A stretch of 64,000 nt of DNA, taken from the NCBI RefSeq assembly GCF_018831695.1, contig NC_056713.1, positions 11,429,532-11,493,531 on the forward strand, given 5' to 3'. The notes under the pieces are model-generated. The model was not told the DNA's origin. It was given only the letters and a program-made list of their open reading frames with translations, and made no database searches. The translations under genes and the position numbers were made by a program. Shown here piece after piece: positions 61,501-64,000 of this stretch; within the stretch, counting starts at the first letter, position 1, and each line of letters opens with the position of its first letter. This stretch comes from Puntigrus tetrazona. Lineage: Eukaryota > Chordata > Actinopteri > Cypriniformes > Cyprinidae.

Positions 61501-61997
61501 ATATACATGATAAATATACACAGCACACACATATAATATTCACACAAATCTTTGATTTTTCATGTGATTAATCGTGATTAATCATTGCCCAGAACTTAAT
61601 TTCATCTTTATGTTAAAAGCTGAAAAATAAAGGTGAAAAAAATTACATTTAGCTAACAATAACAACACTTGCTCATAGAAGCTCATCAGAAGCACAGTAT
61701 GCACTCAATACACTTAGTTAACATAAGATTAATCGTCTTCTGTACATAATTATTAATTGCATTTAAACTCTGGACATTACATAGATGATGGTGCTTACCG
61801 GCGTACTCAGGGTCCACATGAGGAGGATAGAAACGGAAGTTGATGAAGAAGAAGGATAGGCACACCGAATTTGAACCACTCCACCACATAGGGAGTCTGC
61901 TGGCCGTTTAGGGGGTGGCTCACGTCACATCCCAAAACAACACTCTCTCCTGCACGGGCCGTCACAAACTGGGGCTCCTCTCTCACTCCGTGGGCAC
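26434..61997 (-). CDS. igsf9b: igsf9b (protein turtle homolog B), main copy, multi-exon, 5' end missing
   Basis: IGSF9B is a type I membrane adhesion molecule of the turtle/Dasm1 family, known in mammals at inhibitory synapses of interneurons. The exons here give five Ig domains, two FN3 domains, a membrane helix followed by a basic KRKR stop-transfer, and a long Pro/Ser-rich cytoplasmic tail. Phrases such as GESVVLGCDV, VVEWFKFGVP, DQGWYECRV, HNGSWVHLTV, SPPENITVNIS and GKPSRSKH match IGSF9B rather than IGSF9. The signal-peptide exon was not found and should lie beyond 64000. Exons from Ig3 onward lie inside the inverted repeat and recur at 236-12660. Several exons carry one- or two-base frameshifts (Ig1 first half, Ig2 first half, both Ig4 exons, FN3-1 second half, FN3-2 first half, membrane exon, tail). 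Because the other arm often has the intact version, I read these as sequencing errors, not gene death. Which duplicate (a or b) this is cannot be told. Confidence 0.9.
28676..28761 (-). CDS. Possible igsf9b cassette exon (right arm)
   Basis: This mirrors 10349-10434. The donor GTGAG is kept but the AG acceptor seen in the left arm (CACCGCAG) reads CACATGG here. One frame gives LALSPTGKSQTGAATGPIHQ, recalling the SPTGKS segment of IGSF9. Another gives PYWEEPDRSSYRPHPPA. The microexon and the long tail exon splice in frame without it (SP then LSSGKISPES), so it would be an alternative exon. The 86-base length is not a multiple of three as read. Confidence 0.45.
29360..29405 (-). CDS. igsf9b: igsf9b exon: juxtamembrane microexon (right arm)
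   Basis: This 46-base exon lies between GTCTTTAG and GTAAGT. Joined to the previous exon it reads DPPLSITHTRKSIES, closely matching the IGSF9B juxtamembrane sequence. The left copy is 48 bases and out of frame after DPPLS. Confidence 0.9.
29593..30096. mobile_element. Right-arm mirror of the membrane-exon MITE
   Basis: Mirror of 9007-9509, with the same inverted ends. Confidence 0.75.
30109..30268 (-). CDS. igsf9b: igsf9b exon: membrane-spanning segment (right arm)
   Basis: The exon encodes a short outer stretch (ISDEGLA in one frame), a membrane helix with IVATICFLAAAILFSTLA, and a basic inner anchor NKQHRRKLKRKR. The right and left copies differ by indels around the outer stretch, and neither gives one open frame through the exon. 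The donor GTAAGT is followed 13 bases later by a MITE. Confidence 0.92.
30863..30947 (-). CDS. igsf9b: igsf9b exon: second half of FN3-2 (right arm)
   Basis: This 85-base exon is intact and matches the left arm. It reads DSWYEFRALAVMDDLVSESS then NVVGVSST. The acceptor is GTCTCCCAG and the donor GTGAGA. Confidence 0.94.
31272..31497 (-). CDS. igsf9b: igsf9b exon: first half of FN3-2 (right arm, one base short)
   Basis: The acceptor is CTTTCCCAG and the donor GTAATA. It reads LVLLTPPRCLTANRTQQ then SSPIDRYIIEFRLGERWEVL. The right arm lacks one C near its start, where the left reads PISTPEPL in frame, and has QAV where the left has the family-typical QGV. Confidence 0.93.
31581..31755 (-). CDS. 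igsf9b: igsf9b exon: second half of FN3-1 (right arm, one base short)
   Basis: The exon follows CCAATAG and ends at donor GTGGGT. The left arm reads KVKNDLGPHDWLSIPVPGSQ and on through AYQFSVLAQNKLGTGPFSE. The right arm lacks one C in the GGCCCCTTCAG stretch (left spelling), so its last dozen codons are out of frame. Confidence 0.92.
32006..32129 (-). CDS. igsf9b: igsf9b exon: first half of FN3-1 (right arm)
   Basis: The acceptor CATTTCAG precedes GCACTAGTCC and the donor is GTAAGT. It reads TSPHAPTNVHVSASTSSANV then SWEPGYDGGFEQTFSVWYGP. It is intact here. The left copy lacks one G just before the donor, which would shift the join to the next exon. Confidence 0.93.
33661..33711. repeat. (TAGA)n microsatellite, right arm
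   Basis: 51 bases, 24 shorter (six units) than the mirrored tract in the left arm. Confidence 0.95.
33747..33897 (-). CDS. igsf9b: igsf9b exon: second half of Ig5 (right arm)
   Basis: This 151-base exon is intact and matches the left arm. It reads VGKPSRSKHNILPSGSLQFV then SLSKEDHGEWECVATNVVTS, with the second Ig5 cysteine in D-H-G-E-W-E-C. The donor GTAAAT is followed within 40 bases by a (GATA)n repeat whose length differs between the arms. A MITE ends just upstream of the acceptor. Confidence 0.95.
33929..34691. mobile_element. Right-arm mirror of the Ig5-intron MITE
   Basis: It has the same termini in mirrored order and nearly the same length as 4392-5155, confirming that both arms include the insertion. 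Confidence 0.75.
34728..34847 (-). CDS. igsf9b: igsf9b exon: first half of Ig5 (right arm)
   Basis: This 120-base exon is intact and matches the left arm. It reads DPPYFNVRPGGEYRQEAGRE then LVIPCAASGDPEIPTIVWRK, carrying the first Ig5 cysteine. The acceptor is GACCCCAG and the donor GTACCA. Confidence 0.95.
34929..35068 (-). CDS. igsf9b: igsf9b exon: second half of Ig4 (right arm, frameshifted)
   Basis: The acceptor CTCTCTCAG precedes TATCCTGGG and the donor is GTGAGT. Relative to the left-arm copy it has an extra AG, one missing C in GACTCC and two missing bases in the C run after GACAAT, so the frame fails. The family pattern, with C in TYTCVPYN, is still recognisable. Confidence 0.9.
35161..35300 (-). 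CDS. igsf9b: igsf9b exon: first half of Ig4 (right arm, frameshifted)
   Basis: This copy is 140 bases against 143 in the left arm. It begins PARVVNMPPVIYVPRKLPG, then loses frame where the left arm reads GIIRCPVDANPPVTSVRW. The missing bases fall at the GGAATTATT stretch and in a C run, typical places for long-read consensus errors. Confidence 0.9.
36521..36607. repeat. (TG)n(TA)n microsatellite, right arm
   Basis: About 24 bases of TG and 63 of TA, against 18 and 57 in the left arm. Confidence 0.9.
37184..37329 (-). CDS. igsf9b: igsf9b exon: second half of Ig3 (right arm)
   Basis: The acceptor is CCTGCAG and the donor GTGAGT. It reads DLKLRVRIFIDGTLIIYRVK then PEDAGKYTCSPSNSLGISPS and ASAYLTVQ. 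The frame is intact here, while the left-arm copy lacks one C after AAGCTC and is frameshifted. Confidence 0.95.
37818..37941. mobile_element. Snap-back MITE, right-arm mirror
   Basis: Mirror of 1169-1290 with the same fold-back halves. Confidence 0.7.
38725..38866 (-). CDS. igsf9b: igsf9b exon: first half of Ig3 (right arm)
   Basis: This 142-base exon lies between CCTCCACCAG and GTAAAG. It reads GPPYIVSPPENITVNISQNA then QFTCQAEAYPGNLTYTWYW. It appears identical to the left-arm copy at 236-377, and the frame is intact in both. Confidence 0.95.
41011..41045. repeat. (TA)n microsatellite
   Basis: 35 bases of TA in the Ig2-Ig3 intron. Confidence 0.9.
42387..42445. repeat. (TA)n microsatellite
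   Basis: About 59 bases of TA. The 70 bases before it (CATAATTTACTCACCC and GAAGATATTTTGAAGAATG) look like half of a MITE. Confidence 0.9.
43745..43862 (-). CDS. igsf9b: igsf9b exon: second half of Ig2
   Basis: This 118-base exon follows acceptor TTTGTACAG and ends at donor GTGAGC. It reads VSDGSLTVQAITREDRGAYS then CRAHSDQGEALHTTRLLVQ. The D-R-G-A-Y-S-C motif gives the second Ig2 cysteine. The frame is intact. The phase joins to the Ig3 exon starting GPPYIVSPPEN. Confidence 0.95.
46233..46302. repeat. (TA)n microsatellite
   Basis: About 70 bases of perfect TA in very AT-rich intron DNA. Confidence 0.9.
47317..47572. mobile_element. MITE in the Ig2 intron
   Basis: It opens AAAGGAACAGTTCACCCAAA and continues with ATTCTGTCATGATTTACTCA, a phrase common in cyprinid repeats, ending CTGTTCCTTTAA. 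About 256 bases. Confidence 0.75.
48148..48298 (-). CDS. igsf9b: igsf9b exon: first half of Ig2
   Basis: The acceptor TTTCTCCCCAG and donor GTAACT flank the exon. It reads APLTFTDTPPQHVEAREGGS, then ITLTCTAYGNPKPVVTWLRE with the first Ig2 cysteine. After REG the frame is off by one base: the family-like continuation DQLTSNKKYT is read only if one G is restored. This is a single-copy exon. Confidence 0.92.
49004..49346. mobile_element. MITE in the Ig1-Ig2 intron
   Basis: Inverted ends AAAGGGATAGTTCATCC and GGGTGAACTATCCCTTTA lie about 340 bases apart. Confidence 0.78.
50590..50690 (-). mobile_element. tRNA-derived SINE fragment
   Basis: On the minus strand CCTAGTGGTTAAAGATCTGA resembles an A box and GGTTTGAACCC (50624-50634) is a B box, spaced as in tRNA-derived SINE heads. 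No tail or target duplication was identified. Confidence 0.65.
51225..51865. repeat. Degenerate A-rich tandem array
   Basis: A unit of roughly 20-30 bases built around TGCAAAACAAAACT recurs more than fifteen times with drift (GTGCAAAACGAAATT, TGCCAAACAAAACT, TTGCACAAAACAAAACT). This is a decayed minisatellite, not coding. Confidence 0.7.
52552..52592. repeat. (TG)n microsatellite
   Basis: About 41 bases of TG in the Ig1-Ig2 intron. Confidence 0.9.
55459..55537. repeat. (GATA)n microsatellite abutting an igsf9b splice donor
   Basis: About 79 bases of GATA end six bases from the 3' edge of the Ig1 exon on the minus strand, so the intron starts GTGAG then runs straight into (ATCT)n. Confidence 0.95.
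55543..55689 (-). CDS. igsf9b: igsf9b exon: second half of Ig1
   Basis: This 147-base exon lies between acceptor CTTCTTAG and donor GTGAGA. It reads GRASLHGKASLQIDQVRSED, then QGWYECRVLMLEQQYDTF and HNGSWVHLTVN. The D-x-G-x-Y-x-C motif supplies the second Ig1 cysteine. The frame is open. A (GATA)n microsatellite begins six bases past the exon end, at the donor. Confidence 0.95.
55690..61798 (-). other. igsf9b intron within Ig1
   Basis: About 6.1 kb of AT-rich intron with short TG/TA runs near 55810, a MITE at the far end and a half-MITE ending near 60927 (GGGTGAACTAACCCTTTAA). Nothing else is recognised. Confidence 0.7.
61286..61593. mobile_element. MITE with CTGGGCAATGATT termini
   Basis: It opens GCTGGGCAATGATTGATTG and closes with the inverted GATTAATCATTGCCCAG, with AT-rich (TA/TG) filling. 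This form, with GATTAATCACATG inside the ends, is widespread in fish genomes. It sits in the intron just downstream of the Ig1 exon. Confidence 0.75.
61799..61997 (-). CDS. igsf9b: igsf9b exon: first half of Ig1
   Basis: The acceptor TGTGCAG precedes GTGCCCACGG and the donor is GTAAGC. The translation begins AHGVREEPQFVTARAGESVV, includes the first Ig cysteine in VLGCDVSH, then VVEWFKFGVP and, in another frame, the end PPHVDPEYA. A run CTTCTTCTTC after VPI puts the reading frame out by one base, separating the two parts. This exon is single-copy in the window, so no second arm exists to correct it. Confidence 0.9.
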
Positions 61998-64000
61998 CTG
62001 CACATGAAACATACACACATTTTCAGCTTTCAAAAATTTCATTTAATTAAATTAAAAAAATAAAAATTAAATTAAATTAGATACATATTCAGTATATAAT
62101 AATAAAATAAAATAAAATAAAAATAAAATTAAATTAAATTAAATTAAATTAAAAAACTGTGGAGTGGGATCAGGAACTCAAGCAGGCCAAGCTTGAATCT
62201 GCATATCCTCAGAAGCTCTACAGCTCTAACAAAACTTATGCTTTGCCACACACCAAAAATGACCAGATTTAAACACACATTTGTCACATTTGTCCCTAAA
62301 ACCTCTACTCAGTCTGAGGTGTCAAACAGCTCATTGTCCCATTTAACAAACATTTGTTGTTAAGACTTGGATAGTTTCCCAAACGCTGGACTTGTGAAAG
62401 TTCTCAGGTAATTATTACTTAAAAGGAACGGCCAAGCACATAATGAGATGACAAGAGGCTTATCCACGCACCTCATTGATCTCAGCTAATTCACACTTGG
62501 ATGGCTTTTACAATAGAGGAGCCAGAGTTTTAGCAATCAATGCACAAGCACGTCACATGCCTGTGGGTGACCTATCGGAACGCTAAAGGTCATTGTACCT
62601 GCCTCAGCAGAAAATATATTGGGGGAATGGATTTTCTTCAGCCAGCTCCACCATAGCCATTGAGCACTCTCTCCTCTATCAGAGTTAGCATGGCTTCAGC
62701 GCCTCAATGAAGGGGAAAATCACCTCCGGGATCAAAGGACCTGCTGACGGTGCATTCTCCACCACCGAGACACTGTATGGAAAACTAAGTGATTCAGTAA
62801 CAGTAAAATGTAAGAAAAAGTAGGTTACAAAAACAGTGCTCTCCGCCATTCCTTCCTCACTACATACTAAACAAAAACACTACTATTTTTATAACGCTGA
62901 AGTACCGCTAAAGCACAAAGATACACATCAAAATGTGTTTAGCTCTCGAGCATAGCTTACTTAGCAGTTAATTTACAGTTTAACATGACAAAATAAATAA
63001 ATTTGTGGTTAACTAGTAAAGAACTGATTTGTCAGTACGAATGTAAGAGTAAAAAATGTATACTTTTATTCAGAAAGGACACATTTGATCAAAAGTGAGA
63101 AAAATAAGCAACAAAACTCCTCAAGCACCTGGTCATATTACACAAATGTTATGTGATAACTCTAGAAACATAGGTCTGTCTTAATTATTATCTGTTTAAT
63201 AGCCGTAGCAATTTAGTAAGATGAAGTTTTGGGGTTTTTTATATTTTGTTTACAATTAAAAGATTGTTTAAAGAGAGTTGCGTTGCTCAGTGCGTCGCAA
63301 ACATTACTTTTATCATATAATTATATAAATATAAAGTGCTAATCAAATGTTTTCATGGAGAACTTATTTACATTTTAATCAAATATTTGAGCCAATATAA
63401 TGATTCTATTACAGTTTTTAAAGGGTTTATAGATTTATAGTAATTGCCCATTGTCACAGCAGATATTACAAATCCAATTATTTATGTATCTACATCCTTA
63501 TAGTTTGTGTGTGTTCTTATTAAATAAATAAATAAATAAATAAAGTGCAGCAGAGAAAAGATAGGAACATTTATTAATAATAATATTTGCTGTAGGTCAG
63601 ATATAGTAACAGGTGTTTTATAGGTTTATAAAGGTTTATATATAATATATAGTTTCAGCAAGGTTCTTATTCTCATCATCCTCACATAAAACCCCAGTTC
63701 ACGATGATGCAGGGATGCGTATTATTGTTTTATTGTCACCACGGTTGTTCATTAAAATATAACCATAAAGAATTTGAAAAATATAAAAATAAATATTAAA
63801 AAAAAGATATGCGGCTTTGTCTGATGTGTTACTGACCTGCAGTGTATTATCATCATAGATGGTGCTTATCCATCGATCATAATGTAGACCTAAATATACA
63901 AATAAATCAACATAGCCTATCGCCCAGATCTAAAGCAGCTCAGAGTTAAAGCATGTGTGTGTTTCGTTTATTGTGAAGAGTGCGACAACAATCTGAATTA
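61998..64000 (-). other. igsf9b upstream intron
   Basis: AT-rich DNA upstream of the Ig1 exon. I looked for a signal-peptide exon on the minus strand and found none. Confidence 0.6.
62098..62153. repeat. (AAAAT/AAATT)n low-complexity tract
   Basis: About 56 bases of AAAAT and AAATT units upstream of the Ig1 exon. Confidence 0.85.

Noticed and set aside
61807..62016. Methionine at the start of the Ig1 open frame as the protein start
   Set aside because: That Met lies in the intron upstream of a good acceptor (TGTGCAG); the family needs a separate signal-peptide exon.

Overview
This is vertebrate, almost certainly teleost fish, genomic DNA. It has split exons with GT-AG borders, long AT-rich introns, many microsatellites, and several short transposons whose ends read like the AAAGGGATAGTTCACCC inverted termini common in carp-like (cyprinid) fish. 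One gene is recognisable: igsf9b (protein turtle homolog B), a synaptic cell-adhesion protein with five Ig domains, two fibronectin III domains, one membrane segment and a long proline/serine-rich tail. Its exons follow the mammalian IGSF9B domain order and its diagnostic residues.

The window is dominated by a very large inverted repeat. Positions 1-19446 are the reverse complement of about 19484-39100, around a 37-base centre, and the left arm runs off the window start. The fuller igsf9b copy lies on the minus strand: Ig1 and Ig2 exons in single-copy DNA (61997 down to 43745), then Ig3 to the cytoplasmic tail in the right arm (38866 down to 26434). The left arm carries the same Ig3-to-tail exons on the plus strand (236-12660), so the two copies run tail to tail toward the centre. 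No signal-peptide exon was found; it should lie beyond 64000.

The arms do not behave like two evolving genes. Exons broken by one- or two-base indels in one arm are often intact in the other, each arm being the good one about equally often, while others match base for base. Net length differences pile up near the centre. Single-copy Ig1 and Ig2 exons also carry one-base frameshifts. The simplest reading is one real locus assembled through a fold-back (hairpin) long read, with uneven polishing. A true recent inverted duplication is not excluded.

Between the last clear igsf9b exon and the centre are coding-like segments I cannot assign, on both strands, and a CpG-rich block. The rest (39100-64000) is intron sequence with microsatellites, MITEs, one tRNA-derived SINE and a degenerate A-rich tandem array.
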